From the NCBI GenBank assembly GCA_965224785.1, contig OZ245062.1:310001-374000 (forward strand): a stretch of DNA of 64,000 nt, in the 5' to 3' direction. The position numbers and the translations under genes were made by a program. This document shows, in pieces, positions 27,528 to 36,504 of this stretch (its first letter is position 1; every line of letters starts with the position of its first letter). Origin of the DNA: JALSNL01 sp036479585. Lineage in GTDB: Bacteria > Bacteroidota > Ignavibacteria > Ignavibacteriales > Melioribacteraceae. The notes beneath the pieces are model-generated. The model worked only from the letters and a program-made list of their open reading frames with translations. It did not search any database and was not told the origin of the DNA.

Positions 27528-27624
27528 AAAATCCTTAAAATATTCGCAATAAATAATTTTAATACTTTAAACATACGAGAAAATATAAATAAACCAAATA
27601 ATATTCGATAAAATAATGAATAAG

Positions 27625-27643
27625 AAGAATAATAATCATTATC
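27625..27643. promoter_or_regulatory. Fur-box-like site
   Basis: Read on the minus strand, this site starts GATAATGATTATTATT and matches 15 of 19 positions of the classical Fur box. It is about 90 bases upstream of the multiheme cytochrome start, in a divergent gap. AT-rich background makes chance a real possibility and no fur gene is in the window. Confidence 0.25.
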
Positions 27644-27733
27644 GGAAGTGATAATTTATTTTAAGTAGTTGAGATTTATGATTTCCAAAATACTTTGTGT
27701 TTAATATCTTCATTCATTTTATTATTTTTCAGA

Positions 27734-29623
27734 ATGAAAAAAATAATTCCTTTATTAGTTGTCTTATTGTTGAGCAGTTTGGTTTTACTATACTTTGTAA
27801 TTACATCGGAGGTAAAAGAAGAAACTCCGTATGAGAAAGTTATTGTTAAGACAGACTTGCAAAGTGAAAGCTGTATAAATTGTCACGGAAATGTACAAGG
27901 ATTTACCGCTTCCCACTTACCTGAAAAAATAGGATGTGCTTCTTGTCATTTGGGAAATACTCAAACGAATGATAAAGATGAAGCTCATAAAGGAATGGTT
28001 CTAATACCGGGGAATTTAAGTACATCAAAACAAACTTGCGGAAGTTGTCACCCCGGAATTTCTGAAAGAGTTGAGATCTCATTAATGTCATCAATGAGTG
28101 GAATAATTAGTGTTGATAAATATACGTTTGATGAAATTGATAAGCCTTCTGGTAAATATCATGTTAAAGAATTAGGAAATTCAGCTGCAGATTCTCATCT
28201 CAAAAATTTATGTGCCTCTTGCCATTTAGGAAGTGAAAAAAAAGAATTTGGAAAAATAACGGAACGCTCAAGAGGTGGTGGTTGTAATGCTTGCCATCTT
28301 AATTATAGTACGGAAGCAGAGAATGAGTTTAAATTATATAGTGAAAGAAAAAAAACTCAACCAGACTCAGCATTAATAAAATTCCATCCATCTCTTTCTT
28401 TGAATGTTACAAATGAACATTGCTTCGGATGTCATAGTCGTTCAGGAAGAATTTCTACAAACTATGAAGGCTGGCACGAGACTACTCTTACTCAGGACGA
28501 AGTAAAAAATAAAAATGGTTTTAGACTTTTACAAGATGGACGAGTGTTTCGATCTGTAGATTCTGATGTACATTATAAAGCCGAAATGGCTTGTATTGAT
28601 TGCCATACTTCTTATGAAATTATGGGAGATGGAGCTAGCTATGAACATAAAGAAGAAGCAATGAGAGTTCAGTGTTCTGATTGTCATTCGGATAATTATG
28701 AAACAATTAAGCTAGATGATTTTGATTATGAATCTGAAAAAATTGCTGAACTGAGAAATGTAAATGATAAAAAAAGACAATTTCTAAAAGTGAGAAAATC
28801 CGGGACACCACTTGTTAACACTTTTATTGATGAAGATGGAAAAGCAAAGTTAACCGGAAAAATATCTGGGAAAACACTTCCACTCAATCCACCTAATTTT
28901 ATTTGTGTTGAATCAAAAACTCATAAGGATGTTAGTTGTAATAGTTGTCATTCATCTTGGGCTCCTCAATGCGTAGGTTGCCATACTGAGTATAATCCTA
29001 ATAGAAAAGGTTATGATTTATTAAACAAAGAAAGCACAAAAGGTTCTTGGGTAGAATATCTCGGAGAGTTTTTTGCAGAAGCTCCAACACTCGGAGTTGT
29101 TGAGCATAAGTCTGAAGAAGAACTTTCCAAAAAGATTGAACCATTCATTCCCGGAATGATTATGACACTTGATAAAAGTAAATATGAAAAAAATAATTCT
29201 AAAAAAATATTTAAAAGATTATTTGCTCCAAGTATTCCACATACAATTCAAAAGGAAAGTAGAAGTTGTGAATCTTGCCATAATAGTTCTTTGGCAATTG
29301 GTTACGGAAGGGGTAAGCTAACTTATGAAACTATTTATAGTAAAGGTGTTTGGAAGTTTAACCCAACTTATGAGAAGCTTGAATATGATAATTTACCTCA
29401 AGATGCTTGGATTGATTTTTTAACTGATCCGAAAAAAAATATTGGGACTCGTGAAAATGTACGTCCGTTTAATCTTGAAGAACAAAAAAGAATTCTAACA
29501 GTTGGAGCTTGTTTGACTTGTCATAAGTCAGATTCAGAAATTATGAAAAGATCTTTGCTTGATTATAGAAATGAATTATTAAATCTAAGTGAGAAATGCA
29601 TTTTGCCAAAGTGGAAGTACTGA
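27734..29623 (+). CDS. Dodecaheme c-type cytochrome
   Basis: A 629-residue periplasmic electron-transfer protein starting at ATG 27734; the frame extends 13 codons further to a TTG. After an N-terminal hydrophobic anchor or signal, 12 CXXCH motifs are visible: CINCH, CASCH, CGSCH, CASCH, CNACH, CFGCH, CIDCH, CSDCH, CNSCH, CVGCH, CESCH, CLTCH. Spacing is uneven, with a heme-poor stretch before the last two, so it may be an oxidoreductase rather than a simple wire. No close family is recognised. It lies 3.5 kb before the molybdopterin sulfur-reductase operon and could exchange electrons with it. Confidence 0.9.
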   Translation: MKKIIPLLVVLLLSSLVLLYFVITSEVKEETPYEKVIVKTDLQSESCINCHGNVQGFTASHLPEKIGCASCHLGNTQTNDKDEAHKGMVLIPGNLSTSKQTCGSCHPGISERVEISLMSSMSGIISVDKYTFDEIDKPSGKYHVKELGNSAADSHLKNLCASCHLGSEKKEFGKITERSRGGGCNACHLNYSTEAENEFKLYSERKKTQPDSALIKFHPSLSLNVTNEHCFGCHSRSGRISTNYEGWHETTLTQDEVKNKNGFRLLQDGRVFRSVDSDVHYKAEMACIDCHTSYEIMGDGASYEHKEEAMRVQCSDCHSDNYETIKLDDFDYESEKIAELRNVNDKKRQFLKVRKSGTPLVNTFIDEDGKAKLTGKISGKTLPLNPPNFICVESKTHKDVSCNSCHSSWAPQCVGCHTEYNPNRKGYDLLNKESTKGSWVEYLGEFFAEAPTLGVVEHKSEEELSKKIEPFIPGMIMTLDKSKYEKNNSKKIFKRLFAPSIPHTIQKESRSCESCHNSSLAIGYGRGKLTYETIYSKGVWKFNPTYEKLEYDNLPQDAWIDFLTDPKKNIGTRENVRPFNLEEQKRILTVGACLTCHKSDSEIMKRSLLDYRNELLNLSEKCILPKWKY

Positions 29624-29633
29624 AAAATTATTT

Positions 29634-30164
29634 TTATTCATAAAACTCTTTTGGATATTTAACTATTCCTTTAACTCCATCTAATCCATTCTTAAATAAT
29701 TCAATTGCCATACAATTTTCTTTTGGAACATCAAAAGGAAGTTCTATCCCAAACTTATCTGCTTGAACGTATCCAAATCTAGGATAATAGCTTGCATGAC
29801 CAAGTACAACAACAGAACTATATCCCAAATCTTTTGCAATCTTATGTGCCTCATTAATTAGCTTGCCACCAATTCCTTGATTCTGAAATCTTGGCAATAC
29901 CGCAACTGGAGCAAGAGCTAAAGAATTAAAACTGTTTTGATCATTTATTATTTTAATCTTTGTCAATAGGATATGTCCAACTATCTCGTCATTATATTCT
30001 GCAACCAAAGATAATTTAGGAATAAACACATCTGATTTTCTTAACCGTTCAACAAGAAATTGTTCTTCAGGTTCACCATCTTCTAATCCCCGAAAACTTT
30101 TTTCAATTAGGTTAAATACAGATTTAAAATCATTATTCTTTTCTTGTCGTATTTTTACTTTCAT
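29634..30164 (-). CDS. GNAT-family N-acetyltransferase
   Basis: A 176-residue protein with the GNAT acetyl-CoA loop RFQNQGIGGKLINEA (about 83-97) preceded by LALAPVAVLP. The later SSVVVLGHASYYPRFGY is characteristic of the YhbS-like subgroup. Substrate unknown. It is convergent with the cytochrome gene, with 10 bases between stop codons. Confidence 0.88.
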   Translation of the reverse strand: MKVKIRQEKNNDFKSVFNLIEKSFRGLEDGEPEEQFLVERLRKSDVFIPKLSLVAEYNDEIVGHILLTKIKIINDQNSFNSLALAPVAVLPRFQNQGIGGKLINEAHKIAKDLGYSSVVVLGHASYYPRFGYVQADKFGIELPFDVPKENCMAIELFKNGLDGVKGIVKYPKEFYE

Positions 30165-30301
30165 ATTCTTTAAGTTGTTTTCTTTGATATCAATCTAATA
30201 ATTGTACTCTTAATATAGGTAGGAAAAAATATTGAAGTTAAAAAAAATGCAACACACTTAAAAAGAATGTTGCATAATTAAAACTTAAACTAAAATATAT
30301 T

Positions 30302-30820
30302 TTAGTGAACTAATTTGTGTAAAACACCAACGCCATTTGGTTTAGTTTCTTTTGCACCAAATTTTAACATTTGAACTTTGCCATGATGATTAAAGAAAGG
30401 AAGTTTTTCTTTTGACCATTTTTTAAATCCACCTTCCATATCTTTAACATTAGTGTAACCCATATCCATTAAAGCTATTGTAGCCAAAGAACCACGACTA
30501 CTTGCTTTACAGTAGATTATTATTTCTGCATTTGCATCTGGAATTAGTCCTTCAATTTTAAATTCTAACAAACCTCTACTAACACTCATTGCACCTTGAA
30601 TGTGTCCTGCCAAATATTCTGGTACTGATCTAACATCAATAAGAAAGAATTTTTCGCCAGCTTCAATTTTTGCATTTACATCTGTTATTGAAATATGCTG
30701 TACTGCCGCTTTTGCTTCTTTTGTAATTTGTTTCTTAGGTTTAATTTGTGCAAAACTGATTGTCAATGCACCTAACAATACTAAAATAACTAGGGTTAGT
30801 AATTTTTGAGCTTTCAACAT
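30302..30820 (-). CDS. Exported rhodanese-domain protein
   Basis: A 172-residue sulfurtransferase-like protein. I start at ATG 30820, which has GGAGG at good spacing; a second ATG at 30835 lies inside that ribosome site. A signal peptide (about 1-24, ending SFAQ) is followed by a single rhodanese domain with LIDVRSVPEYLAGHI and the active-site loop CKASSR, cysteine intact. The last 30 residues (from FFNHHGK, with another histidine near the end) extend beyond the domain. Being periplasmic and divergent from the sulfur-reductase operon, it probably moves sulfane sulfur there. Confidence 0.87.
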   Translation of the reverse strand: MLKAQKLLTLVILVLLGALTISFAQIKPKKQITKEAKAAVQHISITDVNAKIEAGEKFFLIDVRSVPEYLAGHIQGAMSVSRGLLEFKIEGLIPDANAEIIIYCKASSRGSLATIALMDMGYTNVKDMEGGFKKWSKEKLPFFNHHGKVQMLKFGAKETKPNGVGVLHKLVH

Positions 30821-31235
30821 TTTGTAATCCTCCATAATGATTAAATAATTAATTGTATCCTTTTTTTAAACACTCAGCAATAGAATTTCTTTCGACTGAG
30901 ATAAATGCATTATTCAAAAACCAAGCCAAATAATTTTTACAACAAAACATTAGAAATTTGCAAATATACTTTAGGTTATATAGGATTCTTTGTCAGATTA
31001 TTATCGATTTTAAGAAATGATATTACTTTATTTACTAAAATTAAAAATTTGCGTTAGTGTCTGTTTCAAAATCAAATAACTCTTTATTTTCTCAATTGAT
31101 ATAAAAAAAAAGAAAATATTCTTATTTGTAATAATTACAATTACCATTACATTTTATTTTAGACTGTAAACTAATAATATGATTTGGCAAGGTATTTGTA
31201 TAATTCAATTAAATAAACTTCCGAAAGTAATTGAT
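30821..31235. other. Divergent promoter region, rhodanese / sulfur-reductase operon
   Basis: A 415-base AT-rich gap between divergent genes, apart from the rhodanese ribosome site at its left end. It must hold both promoters. I see no clear palindromic operator, riboswitch or small RNA. A TTG-initiated or upstream ATG frame from 31179 would extend the chaperone by 19 residues but has no family support. Confidence 0.4.
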
Positions 31236-31832
31236 ATGAATGAAAGAGAAATAATATATAAAACATTTGCAAAGCTTTTTAATTATCCGGATGATGAATT
31301 AATCGAATGGATTAAGTCTGGAGTTATAGCCGAATTTCTAGAATTAATTGAAATGGAAGAAGCAAAAATAGAAGAACGTAATCAGTGGAATAAACTAAAT
31401 TCTAAAAGCGACTTGTTGGAAGTTTTACAAGTTGAATATACACATCTATTTATTAGTAGTTTCCCAACAATTCCGGCACCACTTTATAAATCGTTTTATG
31501 AAGACAATGAAATAATGGGTAGTAGTATTGAGAGTTTAATAGATACTTATGAGAAGTATGGTTTTGAAGTTTCAAAAACATCTAACGAGTTACCAGATAA
31601 TTTAGTTCTACAGTTTGAGTTTGCATCTCTATTAATCAAAGATAATGTTCCGTTAGATGAACAATATAGTTTTATTTCTGAGTTTATACTTTCTTGGACA
31701 GAAAAATTGGAAGAAAAAATAATTGAAAATGCAAACTTAGATTTTTACAAAGATTTACTTGTTACAATTAACAAATTTCTTAATAATGATATAGCTACTA
31801 ATAATACAAAATTATCGAGAGCGGAATTATGA
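31236..31832 (+). CDS. TorD/DmsD-family molybdoenzyme chaperone
   Basis: A 198-residue, mostly helical cytosolic chaperone that holds molybdopterin subunits until cofactor loading and Tat export. YKTFAKLFNYPDDELIEWI opens the fold. The family hallmark region Y-x-x-L-F, here EYTHLFISSFPTIPAPLYKSFYED, is clear. The start is ATG 31236, with an in-frame upstream ATG possible. It shares an ATGA overlap with the catalytic subunit gene, which fits a dedicated chaperone. Confidence 0.88.
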   Translation: MNEREIIYKTFAKLFNYPDDELIEWIKSGVIAEFLELIEMEEAKIEERNQWNKLNSKSDLLEVLQVEYTHLFISSFPTIPAPLYKSFYEDNEIMGSSIESLIDTYEKYGFEVSKTSNELPDNLVLQFEFASLLIKDNVPLDEQYSFISEFILSWTEKLEEKIIENANLDFYKDLLVTINKFLNNDIATNNTKLSRAEL

Positions 31833-34252
31833 GTATAAGTAGAAGAGACTTTCTAAAACGAAGTGTACTAACTGGTGGAGCTTTAAGTGTACTATCAACA
31901 ACGCAATTAAAGGGATTTACAAAACATCCAATTGGTTGGAAAGGTAATCAAAGAGTAAGCGAAATAGCATCTATATGTGAGATGTGTTTTTGGCGTTGTG
32001 GTATTCTTGGTAATGTTGATAAGTATGGAAAAATTCTTAAAATAGATGGTAACCCAGAACATCCTTTAACCCACGGACGACTTTGTGCAAGAGGTAATGC
32101 CGGACACAAACTTACTTATGATCCTGATAGATTAAAATATCCTTTAATGCGAGTTGGTAAAAGAGGTGAAGGTAAATTCAAAAGAGTTAGTTGGGATGAA
32201 GCATTAGATTTCTTTGCAGAAAAACTATTAAAAATTAAAAAAGAATATGGTCCTGAAGCAGTAGGATATTTTCCACATGGAATACAAGCAAGATTTTTCC
32301 ATCAGGTAATGACAGCTTTTGGTACTCCAAATAGTGTTGAACCAGCCTTTGCACAATGTCGTGGACCTAGAGATGTTGGCTATAAATTAACATTCGGTAA
32401 TAACATTGGTTCGCCAGAACCTTTGGATTTTGAACATACAGATCTAATGGTTTTTATTGGTTCTCATATTGGAGAAAATGTTTTTACTGGGCAAGTATTG
32501 CAATACGCAGAAGCTCTTGAAAGAGGGGCAAAATTAATTGTGGTAGATCCTCGTTTTTCCGATGCTGCAGCAAAAGCAGATTACTGGCTTCCAATTAAAC
32601 CTGGTACAGATACTTCACTTCTTCTTGCCTGGATGCATGTGTTAATTTTTGAAGGTCATTACGATAAAGAATATATTGATAATAATGCAATTGGGTTTGA
32701 TCAATTAAAAGAACATGTTAAAGATTTCACACCTAAATGGGCAGCAAAAATAACCGAGCTACCAGAATCTCTAATAATAAAAACTGCTCGCTTAATGGGG
32801 AAATGTAGTCCTAAAGTTGCACTTCATCCGGGAAGACATGTTACTTGGTATGGCGATGATAGTCAGCGTAGCCGTGCAATGGCACTTGTTACAGCTTTAC
32901 TGGGTAGTTATGGAAGGAAAGGCGGAATATATTTGTCAAGTAAAATTCCAGCCCCAAAGTTTCCATCATCACATCATAAACCAAAAGTAAAACGAGCTGA
33001 TGGTGCAGGTACAAAATATCCGTTTGCTTCAAAAGGCTTGGGTGTAACAAATGGTTTAATTGATGCTACTCTTAATGAAGATCCATATCCAATTAAAGGA
33101 TGGGTAGTTTATAGTCAAAATGTTCTTGAAAGTATTCCAGAAACTTACAAAACAAAAGAAGCTATTGATAAACTGGACTTAATGGTAGTTGTTGATGTTA
33201 TGCCAGTAGAACAAATTTTGTATGCAGATTTAGTTTTACCAGAAGCAACATTTTTAGAAAGGTACGATGATCTGTACACTGTTAAAAATGCCAAAATACC
33301 TTTCGCCGCTATTCGTCAACCTATTATCGATCCATTATTTGAAACAAAACCAGGGTGGTGGATTGCAAAAGAAATGGCAAAAAGATTAGACTTAAAAGAT
33401 TTATTTCCGTGGGATACTATGGAAGAATATTTTGATCATAGACTGAGTGGTTTAAATACTACACTAAAGCAGATGCAAGCTAAAGGTATTGCTATGCATA
33501 GCAAAGGTACTCCTTACTACGATTTCAGTAAACCAGTTAAGTTCAAAACTGAAAGTGGAAAAATTGAATTATATTCTAAAAAATTACTTCGCGAAGGATT
33601 TTCTCCAATGCCTGAATATACACCAATTGATGAAGTACCAACTGGTTATTTTAGATTGATTTATGGAAGATCTCCGGTACATACTTTTGCAAGAAGTCAA
33701 AACAATGAAATACTAAATAGCTACCAATCAGAAAATGATTTGTGGCTAAACAATAAAGTTGCTGAGGACTTAGGACTTTTAGATGGAGAATATGTTAAAC
33801 TAGAAAATCAAGATGGAGTTATAAGTAATAAAATAAAAGTCAATGCAACTCCCGGAATAAGAGCAGACGCAGTTTATATGGTTCACGGATTTGGACATAA
33901 TTCAAAACGAATGAGAAAGGCACATGGCAAGGGAGTTTCGGACACACAACTGATGACAAGAGTAAAGGTTGATCCTATTTCTGGTGGAACTGGAATGAGA
34001 GTAAACTTTGTACGAATTGTCAAAAATGGAAATCCAATAATGCTAAGTGGAGCGTTTAGTTTTCTCCCAAACTTTGAGGGTGAAGGAGAGGAGGAACTAA
34101 AATATGTTGAAGATCCAAAGAGAGTTAAAGCTAAAAGAAAAATTAAGAAAGTAAAAAAGAAAGAAGTTAAAGTTGAAAAGAAAGAACTTAAACGGAAAGT
34201 TATTGAGCTTAAAGAAGTAGAAACTGAAGAAGAAGAGGACGAAGGTTGTTAA
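31829..34252 (+). CDS. Molybdopterin oxidoreductase, polysulfide/thiosulfate reductase-like catalytic subunit
   Basis: 807 residues. It has a Tat signal SRRDFLKR (4-11). A [4Fe-4S] cluster is bound by C50, C53, C57 and C86. Molybdopterin domains follow, with a probable Mo-ligand cysteine C177 in FAQCRGPRD. VFIGSHIGENV and PGTDTSLLLAWMHVLI fit the PsrA/PhsA/tetrathionate branch. The substrate is inferred as polysulfide, thiosulfate or a related sulfur compound because rhodanese and YeeE genes flank it. The last 45-50 residues are an appended lysine-rich then acidic tail ending EEEEDEGC, not part of the usual fold and repeated in the small protein at 37197. Confidence 0.9.
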   Translation: MSISRRDFLKRSVLTGGALSVLSTTQLKGFTKHPIGWKGNQRVSEIASICEMCFWRCGILGNVDKYGKILKIDGNPEHPLTHGRLCARGNAGHKLTYDPDRLKYPLMRVGKRGEGKFKRVSWDEALDFFAEKLLKIKKEYGPEAVGYFPHGIQARFFHQVMTAFGTPNSVEPAFAQCRGPRDVGYKLTFGNNIGSPEPLDFEHTDLMVFIGSHIGENVFTGQVLQYAEALERGAKLIVVDPRFSDAAAKADYWLPIKPGTDTSLLLAWMHVLIFEGHYDKEYIDNNAIGFDQLKEHVKDFTPKWAAKITELPESLIIKTARLMGKCSPKVALHPGRHVTWYGDDSQRSRAMALVTALLGSYGRKGGIYLSSKIPAPKFPSSHHKPKVKRADGAGTKYPFASKGLGVTNGLIDATLNEDPYPIKGWVVYSQNVLESIPETYKTKEAIDKLDLMVVVDVMPVEQILYADLVLPEATFLERYDDLYTVKNAKIPFAAIRQPIIDPLFETKPGWWIAKEMAKRLDLKDLFPWDTMEEYFDHRLSGLNTTLKQMQAKGIAMHSKGTPYYDFSKPVKFKTESGKIELYSKKLLREGFSPMPEYTPIDEVPTGYFRLIYGRSPVHTFARSQNNEILNSYQSENDLWLNNKVAEDLGLLDGEYVKLENQDGVISNKIKVNATPGIRADAVYMVHGFGHNSKRMRKAHGKGVSDTQLMTRVKVDPISGGTGMRVNFVRIVKNGNPIMLSGAFSFLPNFEGEGEEELKYVEDPKRVKAKRKIKKVKKKEVKVEKKELKRKVIELKEVETEEEEDEGC

Positions 34253-34307
34253 TAAATAAATTCAAAATTTCTTTTGATAAAAAACAAAAGAATATAGCGG
34301 AGGTATA

Positions 34308-35036
34308 ATGCGTTATGCTATGGTAATTGATTTAAGGAAATGTGTAGGTTGTGATGCCTGTACTGTAGCTTGTCGTACAGAGTGGGAAGTCCCAATTGGA
34401 CATTCCAGAACTGTAGTGAGTCATTCGGGAGCAATTGGAGAATTTCCAAATGTGTATTCCACAAATTTTGTTGCACAATGTAATCATTGTGATGAACCAA
34501 CATGTGTACCTCCATGTCCTACTGGAGCAACATTCCAAGAAAAAAATGGTATTGTTCAGGTTGATACGGATTTATGTATAGGCTGTGGATATTGCGTTGA
34601 AGCTTGTCCGTACGATGCTCGATATATAAATCCAGAAACAAATAAAGTTGATAAATGCGATTTCTGTGCTGAGAGGTTGGATGTTGGATTGCAACCAGCT
34701 TGTGCAACAACTTGTATTGCAAATGCAAAATACTTTGGTGATTTAGAAGATAGAAATAGTATAGTTTACAAAAAAGTTTTTGAAGAAGGTGCTTGGAGAA
34801 ACGAAAATGAAAATGCTGCAATTGGACCAAATGTTTATTACCTCGGAACAAAGAATCAACTGGAAATTGTTAAGGCAAAATTTGGACCAAGAAAAGCACG
34901 TCTTGCTACACCAGCGCAAATGTGGAAAGATATTTTAAGACCGTTTATATTTGGAGCAATAGGTGTTACCTTTGTTGGACAAGCTATCGCTTTCTTTAAT
35001 CAATTACGAAATGGGGAGGAACCTATAGATGACTAA
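34308..35036 (+). CDS. Four-cluster ferredoxin subunit, PsrB/DmsB type, with membrane tail
   Basis: A 242-residue electron-transfer subunit. Four cysteine groups bind [4Fe-4S] clusters: CVGCDACTVAC, CNHCDEPTCVPPC, CIGCGYCVEAC, and CDFC with later CATTC. Near the C-terminus FIFGAIGVTFVGQAIAFF looks like a membrane helix, unlike soluble PsrB proteins, so it may be anchored. GGAGG precedes the ATG. It lies 55 bases after the catalytic gene and overlaps the cytochrome b gene by 8 bases. Confidence 0.93.
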   Translation: MRYAMVIDLRKCVGCDACTVACRTEWEVPIGHSRTVVSHSGAIGEFPNVYSTNFVAQCNHCDEPTCVPPCPTGATFQEKNGIVQVDTDLCIGCGYCVEACPYDARYINPETNKVDKCDFCAERLDVGLQPACATTCIANAKYFGDLEDRNSIVYKKVFEEGAWRNENENAAIGPNVYYLGTKNQLEIVKAKFGPRKARLATPAQMWKDILRPFIFGAIGVTFVGQAIAFFNQLRNGEEPIDD

Positions 35037-36504
35037 CTTGAATGCTTACAAATTAACTAAAGCACTTGAACAGTTAGAAACACCTCCAAAGTTAACTGCA
35101 AAAGAGAAAGATAGAATGAGACAACGTAAAATGAAGAAGCATGACGTTGCCATTTTATTAGTTCATTGGTTTAATGCTTTTACTTGGATGTTTATGTTGG
35201 CTACTGGAGCGGGTTTAATTGTTTCGGGTTATTATAAAATGGCTCCTCAATTTTATATTAACATTATGCAAGCTTTATTTGGTGAAGCGGCAAATATGCT
35301 TCAAGCTCATATATGGCTTGGTGTTATTTGGATATTTGTTTTTGGTATGTACACACTTTTTGGTTACAGAAAATATTTACGTAAAAATCCAGCAGAACGT
35401 TCTGATTTGCAACAGGGAAGTTTAATGCAAAAATTTCAAACATTTCAGTGTTTACTTTTTGGTAATAAAGCACTCTGTATTGATGCAAATGATTTGCTTT
35501 GGTTAAAAGTTAGAGTACTTGGTATTCTTGGTAAATCCGATGAACCATTACCACCGCAAGGTTCTTTTAATGGCGGACAAAAAATGTACGGACTTCTTGT
35601 TGCTTTAATGACTCCGGTTATTATGGTTACCGGACTAATAATGTCATTCCATCTTGGTCCAATATGGTTGATACAATGGGCAATTCCAATTCATTTTGTT
35701 GCCGCTGGTTTTGTAGTTTCTGGTTTAATAATTCATGTTTATATGGGAGCAGTTTTACCGGAAGAAAAACCAGCTTTCTTTTCTATGATTACGGGTAGCA
35801 CAAGTGAATTATTTTTATATAAACATCACTTTAAATTTTGGAAGAAAAGAATAATTGAACAATATAAATGGCGTAAAGAAAATGTTGAAGAAGTTGATCT
35901 TTATGATTTATTACCTGATAACGTTGCAAGTGTAGTTGAAAAATTAGCTGTTAATTTTGAAGAACCAAAAATAGATGAAAAAGAAATTAATCTAAAACCA
36001 AAACCTTATTGGAATCCATATATAGTTGGGGTATTACTTGGTTTGGTAATACTTGCAACATTCTTTTTCCTTGGAAGAGGTGTTGGTGCTTCAAGTGCTT
36101 TATCAAGATTAGGAGCATATATTTATAGTTTTCTCTCTTTTGATTATGTGGCGAACAATCCTGCCTGGGGGAAATATGTTAGTCACGGAAAAAACCCTTT
36201 AATGAATTTTATGATTTTTGAAGTTGTTGGAATTCTTATTGGAGGTTACATTGCGGGAAGACAAGGACGAAGAGTTAAGTTAGAAGTTCTTAAAGGTCCA
36301 AATATTTCTAAAACCACAAGACTAATTTTTGCTTTTGGTGGTGGTATATTTATGGGAATAGGAGCAAGAATTGCAAGAGGTTGTGCAAGTGGTTTAGCAT
36401 TAACCGGAGGAGCAACAATGGCACTTAGCGGTTGGATATTTATGTTAACAATTTTTGCTTTCGGATTTATTGGAGCATACTTTTTAAGGAGGATGTGGTT
36501 ATGA
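35029..36504 (+). CDS. Cytochrome b (FdnI-like) fused to a YeeE/YedE half
   Basis: 491 residues. The N-terminal part is a four-helix diheme cytochrome b like formate dehydrogenase gamma. H46 lies in VHWFNAFTW, with a second histidine in QAHIWLGV and two more in IPIHFVAAG and IIHVYMGA. After a charged loop (about 255-325) come further helices ending in a YeeE/YedE (DUF395) motif, GARIARGCASGLALTGGA with C452. YeeE proteins are known thiosulfate/sulfur-compound transporters. The fusion would join quinone electron transfer to sulfur uptake. The next gene supplies the other YeeE half, with an ATGA overlap. Confidence 0.88.
   Translation: MTNLNAYKLTKALEQLETPPKLTAKEKDRMRQRKMKKHDVAILLVHWFNAFTWMFMLATGAGLIVSGYYKMAPQFYINIMQALFGEAANMLQAHIWLGVIWIFVFGMYTLFGYRKYLRKNPAERSDLQQGSLMQKFQTFQCLLFGNKALCIDANDLLWLKVRVLGILGKSDEPLPPQGSFNGGQKMYGLLVALMTPVIMVTGLIMSFHLGPIWLIQWAIPIHFVAAGFVVSGLIIHVYMGAVLPEEKPAFFSMITGSTSELFLYKHHFKFWKKRIIEQYKWRKENVEEVDLYDLLPDNVASVVEKLAVNFEEPKIDEKEINLKPKPYWNPYIVGVLLGLVILATFFFLGRGVGASSALSRLGAYIYSFLSFDYVANNPAWGKYVSHGKNPLMNFMIFEVVGILIGGYIAGRQGRRVKLEVLKGPNISKTTRLIFAFGGGIFMGIGARIARGCASGLALTGGATMALSGWIFMLTIFAFGFIGAYFLRRMWL

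Noticed and set aside
34519..34851. 110-codon minus-strand frame
   Set aside because: Antisense to the four-cluster ferredoxin gene; rich in H/Q/L from the complement of Cys and acidic codons.
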